From assembly GCA_028274465.1 (NCBI GenBank), contig CM051455.1, positions 115,977,547 to 116,041,546 on the forward strand: a DNA stretch of 64,000 bases, in the 5' to 3' direction. The notes below the pieces were generated by a model that was not told where the DNA came from, did no database searches, and saw only the letters and a program-made list of their open reading frames with translations. This DNA is from Plantago ovata (taxonomy: Eukaryota; Streptophyta; Magnoliopsida; Lamiales; Plantaginaceae). Positions 22,491 through 35,123 of the stretch are shown one piece after another. Within the stretch, counting starts at the first letter, position 1. The number at the start of each line of letters is the position of its first letter. The translations under genes and the position numbers were made by a program.

Positions 22491-24692
22491 TTGAACACTC
22501 AACAAGCTAACTCTGAGGAAATTACATCAAAAGATCAAATGACAGATCTAGAGTTCTTTCCACCAAATACTTTATTCAAACATCCGAGCTCACTTACAAA
22601 TCGCCAACTAAATCAAATGTGTGGATTAGCACGTCTTGAAGAGCAAAACAACAAAAAATACGACTGGCAAAAGCAGAGAAAGAAGCAAAACTAAATCAGA
22701 ATTCATCACAGACACAGGTGCAACCAAACGAAGATACTCCCATGGCAGCTAATAATGCAACTCAGAAGAAAAGATTCAAAGAAATCCTCCAAGAAAATAG
22801 CCATCATGAGTTCTTCAACGAATGGTTGGCAGAAATGGGCACTCAACAAGATGAAGGAATTGACATCACCCTGGTCGACGCACAAAATGATCCAGAGGAT
22901 CCAATTGTCTTCACAAAACAGGAACTGGACTCATTATACAAACCATGGAGGAAAACTCTAATCGCCCAGACAGTGGGTTATGAAAAATCCATTCCAAACA
23001 TAGATAAACACCTACAAGGTTTATAGAAAATAAATAACCCACTGTCCTAAATGGATTTGGGGAAACGCTTCTACATTATTAAAACATCCACACAAGATGA
23101 CTATTTCATGGCCATTGCATGGAGGAAACTCAACAGTCACACGGAGAAATGAAAAATTCACGCCTAATAGGAAATGATGGCGCTCAGTCAAATACTTCTA
23201 CTCCCAAGATACAGACTCAGAGTAAAACACAAGGCAAAGATAAAAATATGATGTCTTCCAACTCTCAGAAACAAGCAACTCACTCACAGAATTCTAAATC
23301 TGCACCCAAGGAAAAACAAGAAACACAAAATGAGACAAGGCCAAACAAATCTGCTAGCAAAAAGTCGGAGCAACACACCGACAAGATCTCCACCAAGAAC
23401 ACTTCCAGAAGAACAAATCTCACCAGAAACACCTCTCCCACCAACAACCGCAGTGGACACTTCAACATCAAGAGCTCTTCTCAATCAGGTGGTTACGGAA
23501 AATCTGCAATGGGCTTCAGGGAAGCCGGGGATGGCAGAAAACCCGATCACCATATCTGCAGCTCCCACGTCGGTACCAGAAGTGAATGAGGCAATGCTAA
23601 ACTCACCAGTGGACATTCTAAGTCCACCACCTCAGTTCATGGAATTGGTACCGGAAAGAGCTCAGGAAATAAGAACCTATCAGAGAAAAGCATCGGCGCT
23701 GAATTTGGGACCCCAAATCACGATCCAAAAATCGACCAACAGCCATCCCTTAACCCTAAATCAGAGGATGAAACAACAATCCCTGATTCAGGAGCAGCTG
23801 CTGCAAAATCAACTCTTCAACTCCCACCCAAGCAGCTCTACCCAAAACCTACACAACATCTCCTCTCTCCAAGCCCAAAACCCACAGATCCTAACCAGTT
23901 GGCCCATACTAAGCCCATTAGCCCCTTACAATCAGGCCCAGAACAATTCGGCCCATTATCCACAAAATCAGCAATCCAATCCTCCAATTCAAACCCACAA
24001 CCAGGATCTACAAACCATAATCCAAAACCACGTGACACAATTGATCCAAAGTCTCCAAGCAACATCTGCTCCCCAAATCGCCCAAAATCCCCAAATTCGA
24101 AACCTAAACCTATCTCCAACCCTCAATCCTCAATTGCAAACAACATATCCTTGGAACAGGTGTTAAGAGCATTGTTCAACACACCAGTATTTCAGAATCA
24201 GAATGGAGCGGACAATTTGTGGAGGGGAGAGAGCTCACAGACGACCCAATCTTCGACGAATACTACGACGCAGAGCCACTGGAGGAATCCGATTTCCCTG
24301 ACTACCCTATCTCTGTTCCCGGAAGTAGCTCCGTCTATCTCACTACTGTGGGACAAAATGGAGCTTCGGGGGAGGAGGACAATGGGAAGATGCCGTTGAA
24401 TTTGAAGATGATGTCGGATATTCTGGAAGCAGCGATAAACTTGGAGGAGACAACGGACAACCAACTGGTGATAGTGTCTCCAAACGAATTCACAATCAAG
24501 CCAAGGTACGAGAAACTAGTCATAGTCCAGGTGGGAAAACCGGTGAGGAAGATGGAAATGCAGTACCTAGCAATACCGACAGTGCCAGCATCGGGACCGG
24601 CCCTGCTCCACAACTTGGTACTAATGCCACGAATAAACGGAATAGTCCCACAGATCACCCCGGTTCCCCTAACAAACGTCATAACGGGATGA
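22491..24692 (+). pseudogene. LINE ORF1 (DUF4283-like, then proline/glutamine-rich tail)
   Basis: An early part (PPNTLFKHPSSLTNRQLNQM), then a DUF4283-like core (LYKPWRKTLIAQTVGYEKS, LGKRFYIIKTSTQDDYFMA), then a long low-complexity tail rich in Q, N, P and S, and finally a segment ending VPLTNVITG near 24690. Stops follow HLQGL (23024-23026) and fall in other pieces, and the frame changes several times. The expected role is RNA binding in the LINE particle. Confidence 0.7.
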
Positions 24693-24742
24693 TGGAGACC
24701 AAGGGGACAGGAACATGGGTGAGAGTACTCCAACCATCAGCA

Positions 24743-27283
24743 ATGAATTTCTTATTCTGGAATCTTAGAGGAAGCGGAGATGATGATACAATGAATGCTA
24801 TACGAGGTTACATACAACAGTACCGTCCAGTGATGATACTGCTGATGGATACAAGAGCAAACCTAGAAACTTCTGAAGCAAGAATTGCAAGGCTAGGGTA
24901 TCCAAATAAAAAAAATCATTACCCCACCTGCAGATCACCCGCAAATGGGTGGTTTATGGTTCCTATGGAATGAACAACACATTAAGGTTGAGGACCTCAA
25001 GACCACAGAAAGGGTAGCACACTTTCACTGCAAGATCCGGAGATACAACAAGGAGGCCACGGTCTCTGCGATATATAACTTTGCGCAACAACACCGCCAA
25101 GATCAGGTATGGGCTGAACTTTTCTATTTTAGTCAATCTGATTCTGGCCCTTGGCTTTTAGCAGGGGATTTCAATGCAATCATTCATCCCCGTGAACGTG
25201 TTAGTAGAGTTTTGCCTAAGTGGAATCAAATTTTAAAATTTAGAAACTGTCTCTCTGCTTGTCAACTTGTTGATTTGGGTTTTTGTGGCTCGCCTTTTAC
25301 TTACCGTAATAATCAATATGTTGGGGACTTTGTTTGTAGTAGATTAGATAGGGCTTGTGGGAACCAGGCTTGGATAAGATCTTTTCCTTTGTGTAATATT
25401 AGGCACATTTCTACCTCTGTCTCTGATCACTCCATGCTACTTATTAATTTAGATTCGGATAACTTTAGAACCATCAAAACCTTCTGGTATGAGAACATGT
25501 GGGATGAGGAAAATACTTTTGTCAACCTCTTCAAATATTTCTGGTCCAAAGAAGTTGAGAATGGCAATTTCACATTCTCAATTGCAACAAAAAAATCTGG
25601 CAATTGAAGCTTCCAATTGGCCAGTGACTACTCTCAGTAGTCTACACAAGAATATTTCCTCCCTCAAAAAATCCTTACAGGATGTGGTGGATAAAATGCA
25701 TACTAATCCAGCTCATTTTGGGCCTTTAGAAGTTGATCTAAAATTCCAGATCAACAAGCTAAATAAACAAAAAGCCATCTTCTGGACTCAAAGAGCCAAA
25801 AGAAATTGGGTAAAACATGGTGACTCAAACTCAAAATTCTTTCATGCCGTAGCTTCTCACCAAATCTCTAGGAAACACATCCATGGCATCAAAAATGAGG
25901 AGGGAACTTGGTTTTTTGATCAGAATGACATCCTCAGCCAATTTTTCCACTTCTTCAAAAATAATTCTAAAAAAGATACAACAGATCTTACCCTTTTTAA
26001 CATCCTAGAGTACCTCAACTTTCAGACCAAGACCAAGACTGGTTATTACAACCTTTCTGAGAAAAAGATATTTGGGAAGTTGTTGCTTTCATAGGAACTG
26101 ATAAGGCCCCTGGGCCAGATGGTTTGAATAGCTCCTTCTACCACAAACATTGGGAAACCATTAAAGTTTAGGTTATCAAGCTAATTCAAGATTTCTTCTC
26201 CACAGGAGTACTTGATCCTGCTATTAACCAAACTTTAATTGTTTTAATCCCTAAGAAACAAGATCCTCAATTGCCTTCTGATTACAGACCAATAAGCTTG
26301 TGCAATGTCATCTACAAGATCATTACCAAACTAATGGTTACAAGAATCAGACCTTTATTGAGCCATCTTATCTCCCCTTTTCAAAATGCATTTGTTCCTA
26401 ACCGTCAAATCACAGACAATATAATGATTGCTCATGAGTTAGTACATACCATGAACAATAAAAGCAAAAAATCAAAGATGGCTTACTTTGCCTTGAAACT
26501 TGACATTGAGAAGGCCTATGATAGGCTTGACTGGGAATTCTTGGAGCTGGCCCTAAATCTCTTCCACTTCCCAGAATCCTGGATCAAACTTATTATGGCT
26601 TGTACTAAACAGCATCCTTCAGAGTTAAAATTAATAGTTCTATATCCGAAACTTGGATTCCTACTAGAGGAATTAGGCAAGGTGACCCCTTGACACCTTA
26701 TCTATTTATCCTATGTCAAGAACTCTTGGTTCATTTGATACTCACAAAGGTGGACGAGAAAATTTTTACACCACTCAAAGCTTCTAGAAATGGGCCAGTC
26801 ATACCAATCATGTGCTTTGCAGATGACTGTCTCCTTTTTGCCAAAGCTAACAACAACTCTGCTCTAAAAATTGCTAAAATTCTAAATGACTACGCCCTAG
26901 CTTCTGGTCAGAAGGTGTGTTGGAAGAAGAGTAGAGCACTCTTCTCCTCTAATATCCCAATACATCAGAATCAACATATATCCCAACTACTGGGAGTTTT
27001 ACATAACAAGAGAAAAGACAAATTCCTGGGTATGCCCTTTCTCTTGGGAACAAAGAAAAGAGATTTCTTTCATGAGATCATTGAAAAAGTGTCAAAAAGA
27101 ATAAATGTATGGTACACTAAATATCTGTCTTATGCAGGTAGACTGACTTTAATTAAAGATGTTACCAATACGTACTATGCCCTCCTTTAGCATGTCCATA
27201 ACCAAAGTCCCTTCTTCCTGTGTAACTAGAATTGATGAAATTAACAGACAATTCCTTTGGAATAGTATTAAAAATGAAAAGAT
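24743..27283 (+). pseudogene. LINE ORF2, 5' part: endonuclease and reverse transcriptase
   Basis: Begins MNFLFWNLRGSGDDD. The endonuclease shows LLMDTRAN, LLAGDFNAIIHP and SVSDHSML. A frame change near 24960 and a stop at 25605-25607 break it. The RT has SDYRPISLCNVIYKIITK, FVPNRQITDNIMIAHE, LKLDIEKAYDRLDWE and CFADDCLLFAK, with a stop at 26092-26094, a further stop before VIKLIQDF (about 26171) and frame changes near 26650 and 27180. The copia element inserts in the region after the RT thumb (FLWNSIKNEKI). Domain order and spacing are those of plant L1 elements. Confidence 0.9.
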
Positions 27284-28166
27284 TGTTGTAAGCGTGAGGC
27301 TTTATTTTCTATAGAAAAGTGTTTGAACAATATAGAGTGAAACAAGGCGAGTAGAGTCGATAGTTTGACTATCTCTCCTTAAGACAAGATTGCCCCGCTC
27401 GTGGTGCTTACGGAATTATGGCAATAGTCTCCCAGGATAAAATTACTCTTAAGACGGCTAAGGAGCACTCCAATGGCCGAATCTATCGAACTTACTTTGA
27501 GTATTAAGAATGCAAGAGAGAAAGAAGAGAAGAGAGAGAAGGAGATGGAGTTTTCAAGTGTGTTGGAGAAATGAATCTCCTTCTCTATTTATACTTCTCA
27601 AGAGGCACCATTGAAAGTGTTCAAGACCCTTCAGAAAGGTTTTAATTAATAGTTACACAACTATTCATTAAAAGTCATACACTCTTAGAAAGCAACCATT
27701 CTCCAAAAGGCACAAATTTTCGCCAGATTTTACTTACGAATAGATGTCTGTTTGCACAAAGCTTTTCACCAACACACGCATATATCCCAGTGGCGTGAGC
27801 TTAAGGTGTCTATCCAGAAGGTTCTGGGTTCGAACCCCAGCGTCCCTAAACTTTAATTTTGGGCTTTTTGGGCCTTATTTTCATCTCCAACATTGTTGTA
27901 TACAATTTTGGTTGCATATTACATACCTCTTTAATTTCTCATGAATTTTAGCACAATGGAGCTTTCATCCATGTGTATATAAATGCCTTAATTCATTCAA
28001 GTATTGATCTATCCACTTATTGCATCAATCACCCTTTCACCTCAAGGGGATTTTAGTGACTTAACACGTTCTAGTGACACACACGATTACGAAACCGTGT
28101 TGGGCTCCCTTAGACCAATACAACGAACGAATTGAAAGCGCATTCTTTTTAACTAAAATCCGAACA
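27284..28166 (-). repeat. 3' LTR of the copia element (883 bp)
   Basis: On the - strand it starts TGTTCGGATTTTAG after a purine-rich CATGTGGGGAT and ends GCTTACAACA. It contains the tRNA-like module at 27773-27845. Confidence 0.9.
27773..27845 (+). other. tRNA-like (SINE-like) module in the copia LTR
   Basis: An A-box-like TGGCGTGAGCTTAAGG and a B-box-like GGTTCGAACC, 40 bases apart, in the order of a tRNA gene and antisense to the element. The other LTR has the same module with a better terminal stem. Confidence 0.6.
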
Positions 28167-28757
28167 ATCCCCACATGAAAGGGAATTGATGCACTTGCAT
28201 TCATTCAGTGAGGAATGATAGCATCGGGATAGATAGCTTTTCGCTTTGAATCTTCCTTAGTGAAATACCTTCGGATATACTTGCCACGCGGTGGACGTGA
28301 TGCCTTGAACCGGTCGGCGTTTTATGTATACCAAGACAAAGATAATCACACTATCACTACTCGGTACCCATTTCAAGTTCTTACGGTATGTCCGTTTTGG
28401 CCGTGGACAGCTCCTGGTTTCATAAGTGCTTACATTTGAAGCGGCCTGTCTTCGCACTTAGATAGGTGAACTCCCAAAAAGAACATCCTGCCAATGTTCC
28501 ACTTGATTCAAGGATGAACTCAAGATTGGGATTGATTAAGAGTGTAAACTCATCCTTTACCCCTTGCAGGATAGCACTAAATGTCTTACACGGGAATGGA
28601 TTTTTGGAGTAAAAATCATCCGGAGTGCTCTTACTTCTAGTGTATTTTAACACACTCTTGAAGCGCTAAACTGAATCCGTACCGCTTAGTTTTCCACATC
28701 GAACCAAATTCTTGGGATCTCCAGTCAGTATGGTTGGGTATGCACCGTACAAATTCT
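28167..28757 (-). other. Copia sequence between RNase H and the 3' LTR
   Basis: No coding frame of note. It ends at the purine-rich primer (TTCATGTGGGGAT on the - strand) beside the LTR. Confidence 0.55.
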
Positions 28758-28905
28758 TTATATTATGGGTTTTAACCCCATTCCCCTAGACAAGCAGTTT
28801 GTTCGATCTCCAGGTAGGCCTTTTGTTAGCGGATCCGCGATGTTATCTTTTGATTTCACATAATCCAAAGAGATATCTCCCATGGAGAGTAACTGCCTAA
28901 TGGAC

Positions 28906-28946
<41 letters not shown>

Positions 28947-30186
28947 TGTACTTTGTACTCTACCTATTGCCGATTGACTATCACACTTATTGTAGGCACA
29001 GGTTTATCCCAACAAGGGATACCTTCTAACAGGTCATGAAGCCATTCAGCTTCTTCTCCTGTTTTATCCAAAGCAATAAACTCTGATTCCATAGTCGACC
29101 TTGAAATGAGAGTTTGTTTGGATGATTTCCAGGACACCGCTCCTCCACCTATGGTAAATACATACCCACTAGTGGCTTTGGAGTTTGTGCTATCGGATAT
29201 CCAGTTAGCATCGTTGTATCCTTCCAGGACAGCTGGATATCTCAAGTAATGTAGACCATAGTTGAGTGTATGTTTCAAGTATCTCAATACTCTATCCAAC
29301 GCAATCCAATGGTCTTCGCCTAGATTTTGTGTAAATCTTGCTAACTTGTTGACTGGGTATGCTAAATCTGGTCTTGTACAATTAGTTATGTACATAAGAC
29401 AACCTATGATTTGTGCATACCGACTTTGATCTATGGGTTTTCCATAATTCTTCTCAATGCTTTTGTTCACATCCATTGGCGCTCTCAATGGTGATAAATC
29501 TAAAGTGTCAAATCTCTTTAATACATCCTTGATGTAATGAGATTGTGAAAGAGCTAACCCAACAGAAGTCTTAGTAATCTTAATTCCTAAGATTACATCA
29601 GCTATGCCCATGTCTTTCATGTCAAATAATTTCTTTAACATATTCTTGGTTTCCAAAATTAGTTTTGGATTGCTCCCAGTTATGGCATATCATCAACATA
29701 CAGACAAATCATTACGAAGGATTCAGAATCCCTTTTCATGTATAATCATTTGTCACACTCATTTATGGAGAAACCTTGAGATAATAAAGCATGATCAAAC
29801 TTCTCATGCCATTGTTTAGGAGCTTGTTTCAATTCATACAATGATTTATTAAGACGACACACTTTGCTTTCTTGTCCAGGAACTAGATACCCCTCGGGTT
29901 GTTCCATATAAATTTCTTCTTCTAAATCACCATTTAAGAAGGCTGTCTTAACATCCATTTGATGTATTTCAAATTCATGTAAAGCGGCTATGGTAATGAA
30001 TACTCTTATGGATGTTATTCGAGACACGGGAGCATATGTGTCAAAGTAGTCTAAGCCTTCCTTTTGTCGGTATCCTTTTACTACCAACCTAGCCTTATAC
30101 TTGTCAATAGTTCCATCGGCTTTCATCTTACTCTTAAGAATACACTTGCAACCTAGTGGCTTTATTCCAGGAGGAAGGTCAACTAG
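28758..30186 (-). pseudogene. Copia reverse transcriptase and RNase H (fossil)
   Basis: The RT carries LVDLPPGIKPLGCK, YKARLVVKGYRQKEG, DVKTAFLNGDLEEEIYMEQPEG split over its length, then LYVDD near 29700. Next come [20 protein letters not shown] and the RNase H signature [15 protein letters not shown]; the end has HKSIRQLL and VKSKDNIADPLTKGLP. These are the standard signatures of Ty1/copia pol. The frame continues into the integrase side beyond the CACTA insertion. Several breaks are present. Confidence 0.9.
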
Positions 30187-30500
30187 CACTACAAGAAAAC
30201 AACCATTTAGCGACGGAACATAAGGGACGGATAGCATCCGTCGCTATTTAGCGACGGATCGCTAATAACAGCGACGGATGGACACGAACCGCGCTCTAAG
30301 CTTAGTTCGTGTCACGAAACATCCAGTTTGTTTTTCCTTAAGAGACGGATAGGACTTATCCGTCGCTATATGAGCGATGGATAAATTTATTATCCGTCGC
30401 TAAGTATGTTGACCAAACTATTTTTTATGAAGGAAAAAAGGAAAATAAATAAATGAAGAAAAATATAGCGACAGATGAAAGAATCCGTCGCTAGGTGCCG
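30187..30500. repeat. Left subterminal repeat region of the CACTA element
   Basis: About nine copies of GCGACGGAT-type words, some facing each other as hairpins (for example GGATAGCATCCGTCGCTA). In CACTA elements these are transposase-binding sites. Confidence 0.85.
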
Positions 30501-30839
30501 TTATACAGACAACAAACGTTTTTTCTTTCTCATTTCTCTTCTTCTCCATTTGTTCGAGTTCTTCGTTTCTGGTCCTTCTTTTTCGTTCAATCCATCTCCA
30601 AACTCAACCAATTCAAGCAAATTGTATATCAAATCGAAGCCTATCCAACAAGGAGGTCGATCCCTAATCAATTTGGAGGTTTTGTCAACAGTTTGAGGTA
30701 ATTAACATAAACCCTAAATTTTGGGTATTTTTCATTTTAATAGTAATTTTGATTTTGATAGTGATTTTGATTGTTTGTTCTATGTTTATTGGAGGATAGG
30801 GTACGAGGAGCAAGACACCTCCACCGCCTCCGCCTCCGC
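30501..30839 (+). other. CACTA internal sequence, left of the nested gypsy element
   Basis: Pyrimidine-rich then AT-rich, ending in a CCACCGCCTCCGCCTCCGC run that continues as CCACGCCACCGCC on the far side of the gypsy insertion. It may be a leader or first exon but no frame is convincing. Confidence 0.4.
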
Positions 30840-32030
30840 TGATGAACGTGTATTTTACACTTTCATTCGAGTCTTTTTCACCAATTTAGTTATCCTCTAG
30901 GTTAATTTAGCTTATATTTTAGTGCATTTTATTAGAATAGTGTCACGTTTCCCTTTTCTTTGCATTTTTCAGGTTTTAGGTAAAAAACGGACTTTTATGG
31001 GTAATATTGATGAACAGGATGAAGTTTTGGTGTTTCGAGGACATTCGTGGTGTATTTAGAAGGTTCCGGATGAGATTTGAGGCCTAGGGGACGAGTTTCA
31101 AGGCTTAAAGGTCACTAGAAGGCAAATTCGAGTCCGAAAAGGAAACCTCCAGCAAAAAACTCGCTCCACTGACTCTGACCGTCCCGGGCGATTCGCCCGG
31201 GATGTGGGGCGGTTCGCCCCACGCCAGGCGGTTCGCCCCACGTCTTCCGACATCAATATATACGTTTGCCCATTCTCTACGTTTTTCATACCTTTTCACA
31301 TTATTTTGAGAGACAAATTCTCTAGAGCCTGTTCTGGAATTCTTAGCATAGGAGACTCTTTTTCTTATCAATTTGGAGGATTAATCATAGCAATTGGACC
31401 TCGTTGTTTATCAATTCTTGCTTGTGAGTTAGCAATTCTTCGGAGATTGACAACCTTCGTCGGTAACATTGTATCTCACGATTTTTCTACTTTTATTTAT
31501 TTCTATCAACATGTTTTCATTCAATCTTGCTTTGATTCTTGTTGATTGCAATTCATCTATGAGTAGCTAAATATATCGTTGGTGATAGTATGTGATTTCT
31601 TAGCTAGGGTTCTTAATTATGCATGATTGGCTATAACGCAATTCAGACTTGACTTATTGCTTTATTTCTTTGATCTATCTAAGCCCTCTATCTTCGTAGT
31701 GTTGAATTGAACGGAACACATTGGACAATTCATGATCTTAGATTTCTATGCAAACGTTCAAGTACTTCATGCATGATTATTAACTTGATGCTTTGAATGA
31801 TCATACTATCGCTAACTTCCATTATTATTGATAAGAAAATATGTGCTAAGTCGTTTGTTGAGTTTATAGTTTAAGTTAAATTAGATAAAGCTAGTTATAG
31901 TCCTTAGAGATCGACACTCGAGGTTATTTTACTTCTACACTACGTGCCTTGGTTTTCGTTGTAGTTGTGAATTGCCTTTGGCTAAAAACAAATTTATTTC
32001 ATTAATTGAGTCTGACAATCTCGGTTCATA
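30840..32030 (+). repeat. 5' LTR of the pol-less gypsy element
   Basis: Starts TGATGAACGTGTATTTTACAC. It has a hairpin island at 31183-31242 directly before a TATA-like ATATATA near 31257. Confidence 0.92.
31183..31242. repeat. Palindrome island (GGCGA type) in the 5' LTR
   Basis: CCCGGGCGATTCGCCCGGG, then GGGGCGGTTCGCCCC, then a further GGCGGTTCGCCCC copy, within 60 bases. Confidence 0.92.
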
Positions 32031-32034
32031 AAAT

Positions 32035-32052
32035 TGGCGCCACTGCCGGGGA
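32035..32052 (+). promoter_or_regulatory. Primer binding site, tRNA-Asp type
   Basis: TGGCGCCACTGCCGGGGA, four bases after the LTR. It matches the tRNA-Asp type used by Athila-lineage elements at all but a few positions. Confidence 0.75.
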
Positions 32053-32360
32053 CTATACTCCTTTTTTCTGTTTAGCTTATTTATATTTTCAGCATTCAAT
32101 TCCCTACAGAAGAACAGGCTCTGGGGGTTTGCTCTCAGAAAATTTCACTCTCTTACACTATTTCTTTCCCCCTATCTTTTTCAGTAAATTCATCTAATCT
32201 GATCTTGGTTACCTTGCGTGCTTGTGCTCTCGAAGTTCTCGGTTACATTGTGTTTGTTTGCACTCTTTGTGTTTTTCTTTGCAAGTTTTTGCTTTTCTTT
32301 TGTGGATTCTTCTCCTTGGTTTCTTGTTTCCTCATGTGCAGAAACTAGTCATATGAAAGG

Positions 32361-32669
32361 ATGAGTCAACGTGCTCCTTTGCCCCGGTATGTGATGCCTC
32401 GAGGGCCTTGCATAACATTGGATGAAGATTGCAGGAATTATGACTTTGATCCTTCGTACTACTCCATTCTCTCCACGTTTTCAATGGGTGATGATCCAAG
32501 AGGGTTCTTAGACACGTACGAGGAAGGTGTGTTGAGGATACCCCGTGAGAATGAAGAGGGGGTTATTTTATCACATGAGCAACTTTGTATGAGAGGATTT
32601 ATGGGAGCCTTGAAAGGGTACGCTCGAGGATGGCTCAGAATCCCACCGGAAAAATCGTTGCGCACTTGA
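32361..32669 (+). pseudogene. gag remnant of the pol-less gypsy element (fossil)
   Basis: Begins MSQRAPLPRYVMPRGP and contains SMGDDPRGFLDTYEEG and GALKGYARGWLRIPP, the pattern of a retrotransposon gag core. It is shorter than an Athila gag. An acidic frame at 32823-33110 resembles the linker before protease in the related element at 59824-62129. Confidence 0.6.
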
Positions 32670-33110
32670 GGTGAAGTAACAAGCAAGTTTCTGGAACATT
32701 GGGATAGGGACTCACCTCCCGGGTCAAGGGCATGGACGTCTCGCTTCAGTAGTCAGCCACCAGAAATCGACATTGCCGATAAATAGGAATGTGGAGAAGA
32801 ATCCATTGATGAAGTCTCCTCAGTGCTTAGCTTGAATTCCACGTCCTTACTTGCGGAGGTCGAGGTTGTTGGTCAAGAGGAAGTCGTGGAGGAGGTGATA
32901 ACTGAATCCAATGCTTCACTTGAGTCAGAAGGTGATGGCGTGAGTTGTGTTGAGGTCGAGGAGCCAATCTCTGAAGATTTTGGTGTCCCTGAATCAATTG
33001 CGGCAGATACTCTTGATCTTGACTTCTACGTTCTGGTCCATGCACCCACCTATGAGTTCCAAAGGAGTTTTGATCCTCTTTTCTTTTTTATTTTCCATCT
33101 GATTCCCTAA

Positions 33111-35109
33111 GTTATTTTTTAGCTTTTGATTTTATTTGTTTTGTTAATTTTAGTTTTCAGGGAATCATGGACTTGCTTGAGCAGATACGAAGAGGAGCCA
33201 AGGATGGTTCCCAAGATGTGAGGAGTAATGGAACGGATGGACAAGATTCGTTTCCATTTGATAATGGATAACATTAGTAGTAATGGTTGCATGTAGTTTA
33301 GTTTTATCGCTTTCTTGCATTGCATGCATATTTATTTTTTCGTTGTTTTTTGTGATAAAATAGGTTTTAAGATGATAATTTTGCGTTTTGGGAGGAAAAA
33401 GGCGACTCCAAGAGTCTGGAGATGCCAGGCGAACCGCCCCCCCATGTGGGCGATTCGCCTGGCAAGACTAGGCCGCCTCGGACGTTCCGGACGCCCCAGG
33501 CGAATCGCCCCCCACCTGGGACGGTTCGCCCCGGGTGTCCAGAAACCCGGAGGTCCGGATTTTCGTTCGGAACCCCATTTTTCTCCTATTATGCTAAATT
33601 ATTAATCTTTTTACTTCTTTTATCGCCCGTTTTGGTTTCTCACGAGTTTCCTTGAGTCCTATAGGTTACAGGTACACGTTAGCTCTCACCTTAAATCCAC
33701 TTTCGACGTACGGGACGAGCGACGACGTTCAGGTTTGGAGGGGGGTTATCGCTGGCTATCTCTATACTTGTTTTGCTTATGATAAACTCGTGAAACCCTT
33801 TGTTTACATCTGCACGTTTACCGCTTTCTTGGTATTTAGTTGCATACGCTACATTCATCCTAGTATAGTTTTGCATGTTTTGTGTGGAGGTTATTGCCAA
33901 ATTTTTTGAACTTTTTTATTGGGTAGATTAACTAGTTATGACCTTTGACCATGCGTTTCATCTCTATGAACTTTTTTGAGGTTTTTCTCGCTTGGCTTGT
34001 CACATTTATATATGCACTTAGTTAAGCTTGGTAGTCTCGACATCACCTAGTGGAGTTTTCTCTACTGCTGTTCACGAAGGCCTTTATAATAGGATGATGC
34101 ATGTTAGAATCTTGTGGTTGTTCTCCCGTGTAATTATGTACCTAAGAGGCAACAAGTCTTCACCTTGCTTTGAGATTGTTAAATGCCTAGGAAGGAGGTA
34201 GTGTGAGATTGTGTGATCCTTTGTTTGAAACCTATTCTAACGAATAGGTTTGGGGAGGGGGTTATGCTATCGTTATAAAGACTTGTTTTTCGATTTTGAG
34301 TGTTGTGAGTTTGTTTTCCTTTTTTCGTAAAGTTTGTGCTCCAACCTATTCTTTCGAATAGGTTTGGGGAGGTCGTTTGTGAGTAATTGTAATTTCTTTT
34401 TCGTTGTGCTACTGCTGGCTATATACAAAAAGAAAAAAAGAAAAAAAATTCCAGGAAAAAGAAAAAATCTGGAAAAGAAAATAAGAGACCCCAAAAAGAG
34501 CAAAGAAGGGTCCAAAGAAAGCCAAAAAGCAGTTTAGCAAAGTGTTTGTCTCGTATTTCAATTCATGTAATGTTCGTAATCGAGTTGTAAAGTTTGTCTT
34601 TTGTTTGTTTGAGTGTCATCTGTTCTAGACCACCCTCGTCCTGCCATTCAGGAAGTGGTGATTAGTTTATGACTTTGCTTGAGAGATGGGTAGAATAGGG
34701 GAGTGTGAACTTTTAGGGAACCCTCCTTCGTTTGATGAGAGCCAGTATTGGTTCGACCTCTTTGAGGAAAAGTCTTAACTTGGTGAACATCAGTAAGTCC
34801 TCAGTTTCATAGGCACGGGACAATCATTCGTATTTTAACATGTTTCATTACGTCGTCACTGACTAGGTCCAGATAGAGAATGTTACGAGAGACTATCTTG
34901 TTTAACATAGTGCATATGTGAATGTGTATGAGTCAATCGAGGCATTCTTCAACCAATATCCATGTTATGATTTGTATGGTCATTGTTCATAAGTTTTTGA
35001 TAGACTCAATAGATTAATTCATTTCATTTGGCATGAGACTCCATTTTGTGTGTTGCATTGGTTTTTTGCATTAGAGTCTAGCTTAGTTGCTTGAGGAAAA
35101 GCAAAGGTT
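33111..35109 (+). other. Non-coding 3' interior of the pol-less gypsy element
   Basis: It holds an imperfect palindrome island (33421-33540: CCAGGCGAATCGCC, GGGCGATTCGCC and relatives). Two copies of a 9-bp-stem hairpin (AACCTATTC with GAATAGGTT) lie at 34228-34250 and 34342-34364, each followed by TTTGGGGAGG. An A-rich tract is near 34430. The part from 34200 on is related to 55280-56300 in the Athila-like element, inverted. Confidence 0.7.
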
Positions 35110-35123
35110 CGGTTTGGGGAGTT
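35110..35123 (+). promoter_or_regulatory. Polypurine tract of the pol-less gypsy element
   Basis: GGTTTGGGGAGTT immediately before the TG of the 3' LTR. Confidence 0.8.

Noticed and set aside
33315-33655. Coding exon in the pol-less gypsy interior
   Set aside because: The frame is open only because it crosses a GC-rich palindrome island; there is no domain or related protein.
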